Shown here: piece after piece, positions 1-6,445 of the stretch
Position numbering within the stretch: position 1 is the first letter of the stretch
How the letters are laid out: each line of letters opens with the position of its first letter
Assembly: GCA_002387005.1 (NCBI GenBank)
Contig: DGKN01000214.1
Coordinates: 12,983-20,049 of the forward strand
Length of the DNA: 7,067 nucleotides
Direction: 5' to 3'
Source: Propionibacteriaceae bacterium UBA4569
GTDB lineage: Bacteria; Actinomycetota; Actinomycetes; Propionibacteriales; Propionibacteriaceae
Translations under genes and position numbers: made by a program
The notes under the pieces: model-generated
Told to the model about the DNA's origin: nothing
The model's database searches: none
Seen by the model: only the letters and a program-made list of their open reading frames with translations

Positions 1-2978
1 ACACCCTGCTGGGAGATGAAGGCCCACTTGACCCAGAACTTCTCGCCCTGCTCGTTGACGACACTCCAGCCTTCACGCGGACGCTCGGACACGATCACCT
101 CGTCGGTGGTCACGCTGACTTCGGGTTGATCAAGCTCCGGGACCATGATCAACGTGCTGCCGTGCGCCTCCAGGCCGGCGGCCAGCTTGGCGGCATCTGC
201 CGCGGCGATGGCATTTGCCACCAGCGGCGTCTGCTTCCCGAAGCGCTTGCCGAGCGAGCGGAAGTTGCCCTTCGCGGAGTGGTCGACGACATCGCCAGCA
301 GACCGGAAGGACTCGACCGAGACCACGTTGAGCTCCTGCGAGACCTCCGCCAGCAACTCGTCCGAGAGCTGCGCGTGCGCGACCGACGGGACGAGCGCCC
401 GCGACAGCGGCTGGCGGGTCTTGACCTTGGCCTCGGCGCGGGCCGAACGGCCCAGCTCGACCAGGCGACGGGTCAGGCCCATCGCGTGCTCCAGTTCGGC
501 GTTCACCAGCGACGGATCACCGACGGGCCAGCTGGCAAGGTGTACCGACTCAGGCGCGTCGGGGTTGGTGGCCACGAACAGGTCCTGCCAGACGCGCTCG
601 GTGATGAAGGGCACCAGCGGCGCCATCAGGCGGGTCAGCACGTCCAAGGTGTCGTGCAGCGTCTGCAGGGCACCGGGCTCGCCGTCCCAGAACCGACGAC
701 GCGAGCGGCGGACGTACCAGTTGGACAGCTCGTCGACGAATTCCGCAATGCGGTTGCCGACGTGCTGGGTGTCGTAACCCTCCATCGCCTCGGTCACGTC
801 GATGACCAACTCGTTGGTCTTGCTCACCAGCCAGCGGTCCAGGACGTGGCGGTCGGCGACGGCAGGCGCTGACCCCTCGTCGAGCTCGGGGAAGGTGGAG
901 CGCTCGGGAGACGTAGCGGGCTTCCAAGCATTCGTGCGTGCATAGAGCGCATGGAAGGCGACCGTGTTCCAGTAGGTCAACAGCACCTTGCGGACCGTCT
1001 CGGTGATGGTCGTGTCACCGACGCGACGGGCGCTCCACGGCGACCCGGAGGCGGCCATGAACCAGCGCACCGCGTCCGCACCGTGGGTGTCCATCAACGG
1101 GATCGGAAGGAGGATGTTGCCCAGGTGCTTGCTCATCTTGCGGCCGTCCTCGGCCAGGATGTGGCCCAGGCACAGCACATTCTCGTAGCTGGAGCGGTCG
1201 AAGACGAGCGTGTTGACCGCCATCAGGGTGTAGAACCAGCCGCGGGTCTGGTCGATCGCCTCGCAGATGAAGTCGGCCGGGTAGTTGGCCTGGAACTTCT
1301 CCTTGGAGCCCTCGACCCAGGGGTAGCCCCACTGCGCGAAGGGCATCGACCCGGAATCGAACCACGCGTCGATGACCTCAGGGACGCGGCGGTAGATGCC
1401 ACCCTCCCCCGCCACGGTGAAGGTCACGTCGTCCACGAAGGGACGGTGCGGGTCCATCGTCGCGACCGAGGGGTCGCCAGCCAGCTCGGCCAGTTCGGCC
1501 CGAGAACCGACGCAGATGATCTTGGTCGGGTCCTCCGAGTTGCGCCAGACGGGCAAGGGCGTGCCCCAATAACGGCTGCGCGACAGCGCCCAGTCGATGT
1601 TGTTCTCGAGCCAGTCGCCATAGCGTCCGTGCTTGATCGACTCGGGGTACCAGTTGGTCTTCTCGTTCTGCTCGATCAGCTGGTCCTTGCGCTGCGTGGT
1701 GCGGATGTACCAGCTGGGCATCGCGTAGTACATCAGCGGCGTGTGGCAGCGCCAGCAGTGCGGGTAGGGGTGCTCGTGGTCGAGCGTCTTGAGCAGCAGG
1801 CCCCTCGCGCGCAGCTTCTCGATGATCACCGGGTCGGCCTTCTTGAAGAAGAGTCCCGAGACGAAGCCCTGGCCCGGCTTGAAGCAGCCGTCGACGCCGA
1901 TCGGGTTCACGAACTCGACGCCATTGCGCTTGTTGGACTCGAAGTCATCCTGGCCGAAGGCCATCGCCTGGTGCACCAGGCCAGTACCCTCGCCGATCGC
2001 GACATAGGCCTCGTTGACCACGAAGAAGGCCTTGCCGGGCTGCTCCATCTCGTCGAAGGGACGCTGGTAGGTCCAGCCCAGCATGTCGGCACCGGTGAAC
2101 ACGTCTCCGGTGGTCCAGCCTTCGCCGAGCGCGGTGGGGACGTTCTCGAGCGCCAGCACGACGGGACGCTCGCCGGGAGCGCTTGCGACGGTGTACTCGA
2201 GCTCGGCGCCGGCGGCGACGGTGACATTGGCGATCAGGGTCCACGGGGTGGTGGTCCAGATCGCGAGGTCTGCCTGCCCGGCGTAGGGCCCGGAGGTCAG
2301 CGGGAAGCGCGCGAAGACGGTGGTGTCGACGGTGTCCTCGTAACCCTGCGCGAGCTCGTGGTCGGACAGCGCGGTCTGGTCATGGGGGCAGTAGGGCGCG
2401 ACGCGGAAGTCCTCGACCAGCAGGCCCTTGTCGAAGATGGTCTTGAGCGCCCACCACTCGGAGTCGACGTACTCAGGGGCCATCGTCCAGTAGGCCTCGT
2501 CCATGTTGACCCAGTAGCCCATCCGGCTGGTCAACTCGGCGAACTGGTCCACATTGCGGCTGACCGACTCACGGCAACGCTGGTTGAAGGCCTCGACCCC
2601 GTACTCCTCGATCTGGTCCTTGGAGTCGATGCCGAGTTCCTTCTCGACGGCGAGCTCGACCGGGAGGCCGTGACAGTCCCAGCCAGCCTTGCGCTCGACG
2701 TGGCGGCCGCGCATCGTCTGGAAGCGCGGGAAGACGTCCTTGAAGACGCGGGCCTCGATGTGGTGGGTGCCAGGCTGGCCATTTGCGGTGGGCGGACCCT
2801 CGTAGAAGGTCCAGGGCTCGCCACCGGCGGTCGCTTCGAGTGTCTTGTCGAAGGTCTTGTTGGCGGCCCAGAAGTCGAGTACCTCGTGCTCCATGGCCGG
2901 CAGGTCGACCTGTGCGGGGATCGCCTGGTAGAGGCCGTCCGTGCTCGTGCGGTCTGAGGTATTGCTGGAGGTGGTCAT
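1..2978 (-). CDS. ileS: Isoleucyl-tRNA synthetase (IleRS), 3' end beyond window
   Basis: This class I aminoacyl-tRNA synthetase charges tRNA-Ile with isoleucine in the cytoplasm. Reading the minus strand from ATG at 2978 gives 992 codons without a stop; the gene leaves the window at base 1. Landmarks in order are PTANGQPGTHH (residues 63-73, the HIGH-signature position but reading GTHH), RKAGWDCHGLPVE shortly after, the CP1 editing-domain motif WTTTPWT (241-247), the editing-site segment GTGLVHQAMAFGQDDF with Asp344/345, a CWRC pair (408-411) suggesting metal binding, WFDSGSMPFAQWGYP, and KMSKH (614-618) in place of KMSKS. An anticodon-binding helical region (DRWLVSKTNELV onward) follows. Actinobacterial homologues of this form are, from memory, about 1,040-1,060 aa, so roughly 50-70 residues would be missing. 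The start is supported by GAGGA a few bases upstream and by the T-box leader. The GTHH form points to the IleRS2 type. Identification is secure; the last ~14 visible codons look atypical (see findings). Confidence 0.97.
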   Translation of the reverse strand, partial: MTTSSNTSDRTSTDGLYQAIPAQVDLPAMEHEVLDFWAANKTFDKTLEATAGGEPWTFYEGPPTANGQPGTHHIEARVFKDVFPRFQTMRGRHVERKAGWDCHGLPVELAVEKELGIDSKDQIEEYGVEAFNQRCRESVSRNVDQFAELTSRMGYWVNMDEAYWTMAPEYVDSEWWALKTIFDKGLLVEDFRVAPYCPHDQTALSDHELAQGYEDTVDTTVFARFPLTSGPYAGQADLAIWTTTPWTLIANVTVAAGAELEYTVASAPGERPVVLALENVPTALGEGWTTGDVFTGADMLGWTYQRPFDEMEQPGKAFFVVNEAYVAIGEGTGLVHQAMAFGQDDFESNKRNGVEFVNPIGVDGCFKPGQGFVSGLFFKKADPVIIEKLRARGLLLKTLDHEHPYPHCWRCHTPLMYYAMPSWYIRTTQRKDQLIEQNEKTNWYPESIKHGRYGDWLENNIDWALSRSRYWGTPLPVWRNSEDPTKIICVGSRAELAELAGDPSVATMDPHRPFVDDVTFTVAGEGGIYRRVPEVIDAWFDSGSMPFAQWGYPWVEGSKEKFQANYPADFICEAIDQTRGWFYTLMAVNTLVFDRSSYENVLCLGHILAEDGRKMSKHLGNILLPIPLMDTHGADAVRWFMAASGSPWSARRVGDTTITETVRKVLLTYWNTVAFHALYARTNAWKPATSPERSTFPELDEGSAPAVADRHVLDRWLVSKTNELVIDVTEAMEGYDTQHVGNRIAEFVDELSNWYVRRSRRRFWDGEPGALQTLHDTLDVLTRLMAPLVPFITERVWQDLFVATNPDAPESVHLASWPVGDPSLVNAELEHAMGLTRRLVELGRSARAEAKVKTRQPLSRALVPSVAHAQLSDELLAEVSQELNVVSVESFRSAGDVVDHSAKGNFRSLGKRFGKQTPLVANAIAAADAAKLAAGLEAHGSTLIMVPELDQPEVSVTTDEVIVSERPREGWSVVNEQGEKFWVKWAFISQQG

Positions 2979-2980
2979 TG

Positions 2981-3183
2981 CGTCCTCGGGTGCATCACAG
3001 GGACGAAGGGACGAGTGCGCCTGGTCGGACGCCCCGCGGTACCACCCTTCTTGGGAATCTCGGACGCTTGGCCCGGGCTCCCCGCTCTTGCTCGCCGCGG
3101 CCGGTTCTAGTGGGCCGACCGATGATCCGGCTGGCTGTTCTTCCGACGGCTCCGGGGTGATGGCCCCATCAGCGCCTTGCGAC
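2981..3183 (-). promoter_or_regulatory. T-box riboswitch leader of ileS (Ile, AUC specifier; probably translational)
   Basis: The leader of ileS contains a near-perfect T-box sequence, AAGGGTGGTACCGCGG, at 3034-3049 (minus strand), whose TGGT pairs with the 3' NCCA end of uncharged tRNA. Near the 5' end a short hairpin GGGG-CCATCA-CCCC (3154-3167) places an ATC isoleucine codon (3159-3161) in its terminal loop, enclosed by an outer GGC/GCC pairing. This compact form matches the ultrashort stem I described for actinobacterial ileS T-boxes that act on translation initiation. No U-tract terminator lies between the T-box and the start codon. Instead, CGTCC at 3001-3005 can pair with GGACG at 2981-2985, which overlaps the ribosome-binding site, giving a plausible sequestrator helix. 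Inference: uncharged tRNA-Ile stabilises the antisequestrator and frees the ribosome-binding site. Stem boundaries are by eye. Confidence 0.93.
2983..2987 (-). promoter_or_regulatory. Ribosome-binding site of ileS
   Basis: GAGGA lies four bases before the ATG at 2978 and supports that start. It is also the element that the T-box leader would mask, because the overlapping GGACG can pair with CGTCC at 3001-3005. Confidence 0.7.
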
Positions 3184-3189
3184 ATCGTC

Positions 3190-3219
3190 ATTCTAGGGGC
3201 TGGGCGCGCAGGCCCCCAA
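3190..3219 (-). promoter_or_regulatory. Predicted sigma-70-type promoter of ileS
   Basis: On the minus strand TTGGGG (3214-3219) and TAGAAT (3190-3195) are separated by 18 bases and resemble -35 and -10 elements. Initiation about seven bases downstream, near 3183, would start the transcript a few bases before T-box stem I, as expected for this riboswitch type. The -35 match is only partial; the -10 and its position are the stronger evidence. Confidence 0.55.
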
Positions 3220-3224
3220 CCGGG

Positions 3225-3257
3225 TTTCCACGCGAGCAGTTCCTCGCCGCGTGGAAA
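3225..3257 (-). terminator. Perfect 10-bp inverted repeat, possible terminator
   Basis: TTTCCACGCG (3225-3234) and its exact reverse complement CGCGTGGAAA (3248-3257) flank a 13-base loop. It lies between the end of the FG-GAP gene and the ileS promoter, so it could end upstream transcription. The AAA/TTT ends give it weak intrinsic-terminator character, but there is no long U-tract. An operator for ileS is the alternative, since it ends only six bases upstream of the predicted -35. Confidence 0.5.
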
Positions 3258-3258
3258 T

Positions 3259-3315
3259 GTCGCCCAACTTCTCGCGTGACGGCCGCTGGGGCCTCGTGGG
3301 GAGAAGTTGGGCGAC
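3259..3315 (-). terminator. Perfect 15-bp inverted repeat downstream of the FG-GAP gene
   Basis: GTCGCCCAACTTCTC (3259-3273) is matched exactly by GAGAAGTTGGGCGAC (3301-3315), with a 27-base loop that contains a smaller GGCC/GGCC pairing. It starts 21 bases past the stop codon of the upstream gene and is separated by one base from the next inverted repeat. A transcription terminator without a U-tract, as is common in high-GC actinobacteria, is the simplest reading. The long arms could also be a protein-binding or recombination site; no recombinase is present. Confidence 0.55.
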
Positions 3316-3336
3316 GATTCCAGCGTCTGGCGGAGG

Positions 3337-4033
3337 TCAGGAGGCGATCTTGCCCTGGCCTGCCGCCAGGTCGACGCGGACGAAGCCGGTGGCGGTGGTG
3401 CGATACAGGCGGGTCACGCCGGTGGACGTGCGGGCGACGATGTCGCAGCGGCCGTCGGCGTTGATGTCGCCGACCGTCCCGATGGAGGTGAAGCCGGACC
3501 ATCCGCTGCCGATCTTCCTGGCGCTGGTGAGGCGGCCGACGCCGTCACCTGCCCAGACCCACAACTCGCCGGAGCTGGTGCGCACCACCAGGTCGGAGCG
3601 GCCGTCGTTGGTGAGGTCGCGCACCCCGAGCATCGCGGTCACCCTTGCGCCGGGCCAGCCCGTGGGCGAGACCACCGTTGGCTTCGATGAGACGAGGCCA
3701 CCCGAACCCGTGCCCGTCCAGCGCACGAGAGCCCCGTCGGAGGTGCGGCGGGCCAGGACGACGGGCTTGCCGGACGAGAACGCCGGAACCACGGTGAACC
3801 TGTCGTAGGCGCCCATCCCGGACGCCAACACGGTGGGGTCGGCGAAGTTGGTCCCACGCGCGGCGTGCAAGCGCAATGACCCGGTGGCGTCGACGGACAG
3901 CAGGTCTGCATAACGGTCGGAATTGAACTGCCCGGCCATCACGGCGCGCAGCCCGCCCCAACCGGCACCACCCGTTCGCGGCGGGGCGAAGCCAGCACCC
4001 GTCCAGGAGTTGACCTGGACGTTGCCCGTCGCG
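3337..4033 (-). pseudogene. FG-GAP/VCBS repeat protein, C-terminal fragment (5' end missing)
   Basis: The last ~231 residues of the chimeric frame form several blade-like repeats. FNSDRYAD (213-220), DLTNDGRSD (316-324) and DINADGRCD (366-374) fit the acidic calcium-binding loop of FG-GAP/VCBS repeats; the stretch around 258-285 looks like a repeat with a degenerate loop. Each acidic loop is followed by the typical strand pattern, such as [18 protein letters not shown]. Such repeats build beta-propellers, often at the C-terminus of secreted actinobacterial enzymes or adhesins, so the missing N-terminus probably held a signal peptide and another domain. The fragment ends in GQGKIAS with no sorting signal or membrane anchor. 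GC-rich codons agree with ileS, not with kdp, placing it in the actinobacterial genome. The specific function cannot be told. Confidence 0.82.
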
Positions 4034-4563
4034 GTCACGGAGGCAAAGTCCCCGCCCGACTCGCGGATCACCGGGGCGGACTCGCCGGTAATGGCGCTCT
4101 CATCCACCGAGGCCCCGCCTTCCAGCACTTCACCGTCGCAGGGAATGATGTCGCCCGCTTCCACCAGCACCGCGTCGCCTTTGCGCAGCTGATCGGCGGC
4201 CACCTGCTGCCACTCTGCGCCATAGCGCGCCGCTGATAGTTTTTTGGCAAAGCTGGTCTTTTTCACCCCTTTCAGGCTGCTCGCCTGGGCCTTACTGCGC
4301 CCCTCTGCCAGCGCCTCCGCCAGATTGGCGAACAGCACGGTAAACCAGAGCCAGAGCGCAATCGCTCCGGTAAAACTGGCGCTGCCGTCGATCCGGCCCG
4401 CCAGCATCGCCAGCGCCAGCAGCGAGGTCAGAATGCTGCCGAGGTAGACCACAAACATCACCGGGTTACGGAACTGCACCCGGGGATCGAGCTTTTTCAC
4501 CGCATCCCAGGCTGAGGTGCGCAGCAGCGCTGCGTCAAATAACGCCTGTTGTTGACGACTCAT
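3337..4563 (-). CDS. Chimeric ORF: KdpB N-terminus joined in frame to FG-GAP repeat protein C-terminus
   Basis: This 408-codon frame starts at ATG 4563, overlapping the kdpA stop (ATGA), and ends with TGA at 3337-3339. Residues 1-177 are KdpB of an enterobacterium: two membrane segments and the actuator domain through TGES (159-162) and GGDFASVT. Residues from about 178 are unrelated to any P-type ATPase and form a GC-rich actinobacterial FG-GAP/VCBS segment. The catalytic DKTGT phosphorylation site, the nucleotide-binding domain and the remaining membrane helices of KdpB are all missing, as are the N-terminus and any signal peptide of the FG-GAP protein. A natural protein with this architecture would have no evident function. 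I read the frame as an artefact of joining two genomes, described in the two component entries. Confidence 0.85.
   Translation of the reverse strand: MSRQQQALFDAALLRTSAWDAVKKLDPRVQFRNPVMFVVYLGSILTSLLALAMLAGRIDGSASFTGAIALWLWFTVLFANLAEALAEGRSKAQASSLKGVKKTSFAKKLSAARYGAEWQQVAADQLRKGDAVLVEAGDIIPCDGEVLEGGASVDESAITGESAPVIRESGGDFASVTATGNVQVNSWTGAGFAPPRTGGAGWGGLRAVMAGQFNSDRYADLLSVDATGSLRLHAARGTNFADPTVLASGMGAYDRFTVVPAFSSGKPVVLARRTSDGALVRWTGTGSGGLVSSKPTVVSPTGWPGARVTAMLGVRDLTNDGRSDLVVRTSSGELWVWAGDGVGRLTSARKIGSGWSGFTSIGTVGDINADGRCDIVARTSTGVTRLYRTTATGFVRVDLAAGQGKIAS
4030..4045. other. Junction between actinobacterial and enterobacterial DNA
   Basis: KdpB family sequence holds up to DFASVT, whose Phe codon is TTT (4045-4047). 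The next codons, GCGACGGGCAACGTCCAG, are GC-rich and read as FG-GAP protein. Around the boundary, GTGACCG could be encoded on both sides, because KdpB normally continues ThrGly (ACCGG) and the window reads ACCGC. The exact breakpoint is therefore uncertain by several bases. There are no insertion-sequence ends, tRNA, target-site duplication or integrase at the join. A library or assembly chimera is the most likely cause. Confidence 0.82.
4034..4563 (-). pseudogene. kdpB: kdpB 5' fragment (K+-transporting ATPase, ATP-binding subunit), cut at the junction
   Basis: KdpB is the P-type ATPase subunit that powers K+ uptake by KdpFABC in the inner membrane. The visible part begins [10 protein letters not shown] and contains [17 protein letters not shown] before membrane segment 1 (about 34-54), segment 2 (about 64-80) running into [16 protein letters not shown], and the actuator domain with [19 protein letters not shown] and [15 protein letters not shown]. 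Ser162 of TGES corresponds to the residue reported as the inhibitory phosphorylation site of E. coli KdpB. Family proteins are about 680 aa, so only the first quarter is here. After DFASVT, KdpB should continue with GGTR and a long catalytic region; instead the frame passes into foreign sequence. In the source genome the gene is probably intact and followed by kdpC, kdpD and kdpE. Confidence 0.95.
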
Positions 4564-6248
4564 GAGGATTGTCCCTGAACAAGTTGCAGATGCTCAGCCA
4601 CCGGGCCCAGCGCCACAGCAGGAATAAAGGTCAGTGCGCCGACCAGCAGCACAGTACCGATCAGCAGTGCGATAAACAGCGGGCCGTGGGTAGGCAGTGT
4701 GCCATTGCCCACCGGCTGCACTTTTTTCGCCGCCATCGCACCGGCAATCGCCATCACCGGAATGATGATGCCGAAGCGGCCCAGCAGCATGCAGACGGCC
4801 AGTAACAGGTTCCAGAACGGCGTGTTGGCGCTGAGTCCGGCAAAGGCACTGCCGTTGTTGTTGGCCGCGGATGAGACGGCGTAAAGCACTTCGCTGAAGC
4901 CGTGAATGCCCGGGTTTGCCATAGCGCTGCGTCCGGCGTCGGTCATCATCGCCAGAGCGGTGCCGATCAGCACCAGCGCCGGGGTGACCAGAATCGCCAG
5001 GGCGGTCATTTTCATCTCCCAGACATCGACTTTTTTACCCAGAAACTCCGGCGTGCGGCCAATCATCAGCCCGGCGATAAACACCGCCAGCAGCACGAAC
5101 AGCAGCATGCCATAGAGGCCGGCTCCGACACCGCCGAACACCACTTCGCCCAGCTGCATCAGCCACATCGGCACCATCCCGCCCAGCGCGGTAAAGGAGT
5201 CGTGCATGGCATTGACCGCACCGCACGAGGCCGCCGTTGTGATCACGGCGAACAGGCTGCTGTTAAGAATGCCAAAGCGCGTCTCTTTGCCTTCCATATT
5301 GACGGCGCTGTCAGCCCCCAGCTGGAGGAAGTGCGGGTTGCCCTGCAGTTCGGCCCACATCACCACCGCCACCGCCGCCACAAACATCAGCGTCATCGCC
5401 CACAGCAGCATGTGGCCCTGACGACGGTCACGCACGCTTTCGCCAAACGCGAAGCAGAGCGCCGCCGGGATCAGGAAGATGCTCAGCATCTGCACGAAGT
5501 TGGTGAGCACATTCGGGTTTTCAAACGGATGGGCGGAGTTGGCGTTAAAGAAGCCGCCACCGTTGGTGCCCAGCATTTTGATCGCCTCCTGCGACGCCAC
5601 CGGCCCCATCGATAGCGTCTGCTGCGCGCCTTCCAGCGTGGAGAGGCTGTGATAAGGCAGGACGTTCTGAATGCTGCCCTGACTGACAAAGAACAGCGCC
5701 ATCAGCAGGCTGATGGGCAGTAAGACGTAGAGCGTGATGCGCGTCAGGTCGCGCCAGGCGTTGCCCAGCGTGGCGATGCTGCGATTCGCGAAGCCACGGA
5801 TCAGGGCACACGCCACCGCAATGCCGGTCGCGGCAGAGAGGAAGTTCTGCACCGTCAGGCCCACCATCTGACTGAAATAGCTCAGGGTGCTCTCACCGCT
5901 GTAGGACTGCCAGTTAGTGTTGGTGACAAAGCTGATGGCGGTGTTGAGCGCCAGATGCCAGCTCAGGCCAGGCAGCTGCTGTGGATTGAGCGGCAGCGCC
6001 CCCTGCATCAGCAGAATCGCCAGCAGCACGACAAAACCCAGCGCATTAAACAGCAGAATGGCCAGCAGATAGTGCGGCCAGCGCATGTCAGATTGCTGTG
6101 CCCCCAGCAGTCGCCACAGCGGCGCTTCAAGGCGGGCAAACACCGGCTTATCCGCCACTAACGACGCCAGACCCCGGCCGAGCGGCTGCGCCAGCACTAT
6201 CAGCAGCAGCAGATAAACGGCGATAAGTAAGAAAGCATTGGCCGCCAT
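4560..6248 (-). CDS. kdpA: K+-transporting ATPase, K+-channel-like subunit KdpA
   Basis: KdpA binds and translocates K+ in the inner-membrane KdpFABC complex, which scavenges K+ when external levels are very low. The gene is complete at 562 aa (E. coli KdpA is 557). It is a highly hydrophobic protein with about ten membrane helices and four pore-loop regions: [11 protein letters not shown] (109-119), [20 protein letters not shown] (227-246), [18 protein letters not shown] (340-357) and [20 protein letters not shown] (459-478). Gly232 in the second loop is the selectivity-filter glycine known from E. coli. GGAGG at 6256-6260 lies seven bases before the ATG, inside kdpF. The start overlaps the kdpF stop by one base (TGATG), and the end overlaps the kdpB start by four bases (ATGA), so translation is coupled. 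Sequence and codon use fit Pantoea/Erwinia-type Enterobacterales. Confidence 0.98.
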   Translation of the reverse strand: MAANAFLLIAVYLLLLIVLAQPLGRGLASLVADKPVFARLEAPLWRLLGAQQSDMRWPHYLLAILLFNALGFVVLLAILLMQGALPLNPQQLPGLSWHLALNTAISFVTNTNWQSYSGESTLSYFSQMVGLTVQNFLSAATGIAVACALIRGFANRSIATLGNAWRDLTRITLYVLLPISLLMALFFVSQGSIQNVLPYHSLSTLEGAQQTLSMGPVASQEAIKMLGTNGGGFFNANSAHPFENPNVLTNFVQMLSIFLIPAALCFAFGESVRDRRQGHMLLWAMTLMFVAAVAVVMWAELQGNPHFLQLGADSAVNMEGKETRFGILNSSLFAVITTAASCGAVNAMHDSFTALGGMVPMWLMQLGEVVFGGVGAGLYGMLLFVLLAVFIAGLMIGRTPEFLGKKVDVWEMKMTALAILVTPALVLIGTALAMMTDAGRSAMANPGIHGFSEVLYAVSSAANNNGSAFAGLSANTPFWNLLLAVCMLLGRFGIIIPVMAIAGAMAAKKVQPVGNGTLPTHGPLFIALLIGTVLLVGALTFIPAVALGPVAEHLQLVQGQSS

Positions 6249-6337
6249 CAGAAGGCCTCCGCATTTAACAGGGCATAGATCAGATAGCCCAGTAACAACA
6301 CCACCAGCAGAATGCCGGTTATTACGCCCACGCTCAC
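6248..6337 (-). CDS. kdpF: KdpF, small membrane subunit of the Kdp ATPase
   Basis: KdpF is a 29-residue single-span membrane peptide that stabilises the KdpFABC complex. It was found by reading upstream of kdpA: a GTG start at 6337 gives a peptide with [10 protein letters not shown] in the membrane span and the ending [15 protein letters not shown], nearly the same as the E. coli peptide and of identical length. GGAGG at 6343-6347, five bases before the GTG, supports this start. The stop codon TGA shares its last base with the kdpA ATG. Too short for ordinary ORF cut-offs and with a non-ATG start, it is easily missed. Confidence 0.95.
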   Translation of the reverse strand: MSVGVITGILLVVLLLGYLIYALLNAEAF

Positions 6338-6382
6338 AGGAACCTCCAGAGGTTTGGATTTAGGGCATAGCTTGCGCGGAGG

Positions 6383-6388
6383 CGTATA
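6383..6388 (-). promoter_or_regulatory. Candidate -10 element of the kdpFABC promoter
   Basis: TATACG on the minus strand lies about 20 bases downstream of the KdpE-like operator and about 45 bases before the kdpF start. No good -35 is present at the right distance, as expected for an activator-dependent promoter. The choice of hexamer is tentative. Confidence 0.45.
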
Positions 6389-6408
6389 AAGAAGGGGTTA
6401 AAATGCAG

Positions 6409-6436
6409 CGGGCGGGCGTAAAAATAGTGTAAAAAT
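6409..6436 (-). promoter_or_regulatory. KdpE-like operator upstream of kdpFABC
   Basis: On the minus strand this stretch reads ATTTTTACACTATTTTTACG followed by CCCGCCCG. The same arrangement, a T-rich double TTTTTAC element followed by a CCCGCCCG run, occurs at the E. coli kdpFABC promoter, where the response regulator KdpE binds. KdpE, activated by the sensor kinase KdpD under K+ limitation or osmotic stress, would recruit RNA polymerase here. The site lies between the HD-GYP stop codon and kdpF, upstream of the probable -10. The match is from memory of the E. coli site. Confidence 0.75.
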
Positions 6437-6445
6437 GGCGAAATA

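Noticed and set aside
951..2957. Long plus-strand open frame of 668 codons antisense to ileS
   Set aside because: It lies exactly opposite the conserved ileS coding sequence. High-GC codon bias commonly leaves long antisense frames open, and its translation is rich in Gly, Arg, Val, Leu and His repeats with no recognisable domain.
3251..3808. Plus-strand frame of 185 codons across the intergenic region and FG-GAP gene
   Set aside because: It is antisense to the FG-GAP segment, has no ribosome-binding site or recognised motif, and crosses both inverted repeats.
3337..4563. A novel membrane-anchored beta-propeller protein with a P-type ATPase actuator domain
   Set aside because: The two halves differ in GC, codon use and apparent phylum and meet abruptly in the middle of a KdpB domain, so a chimera explains the frame better than a new architecture.
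4902..5615. Plus-strand open frame of 237 codons opposite kdpA
   Set aside because: It is antisense to the well-conserved kdpA. The His/Gln/Arg-rich translation is typical of the reverse complement of hydrophobic membrane-protein codons.
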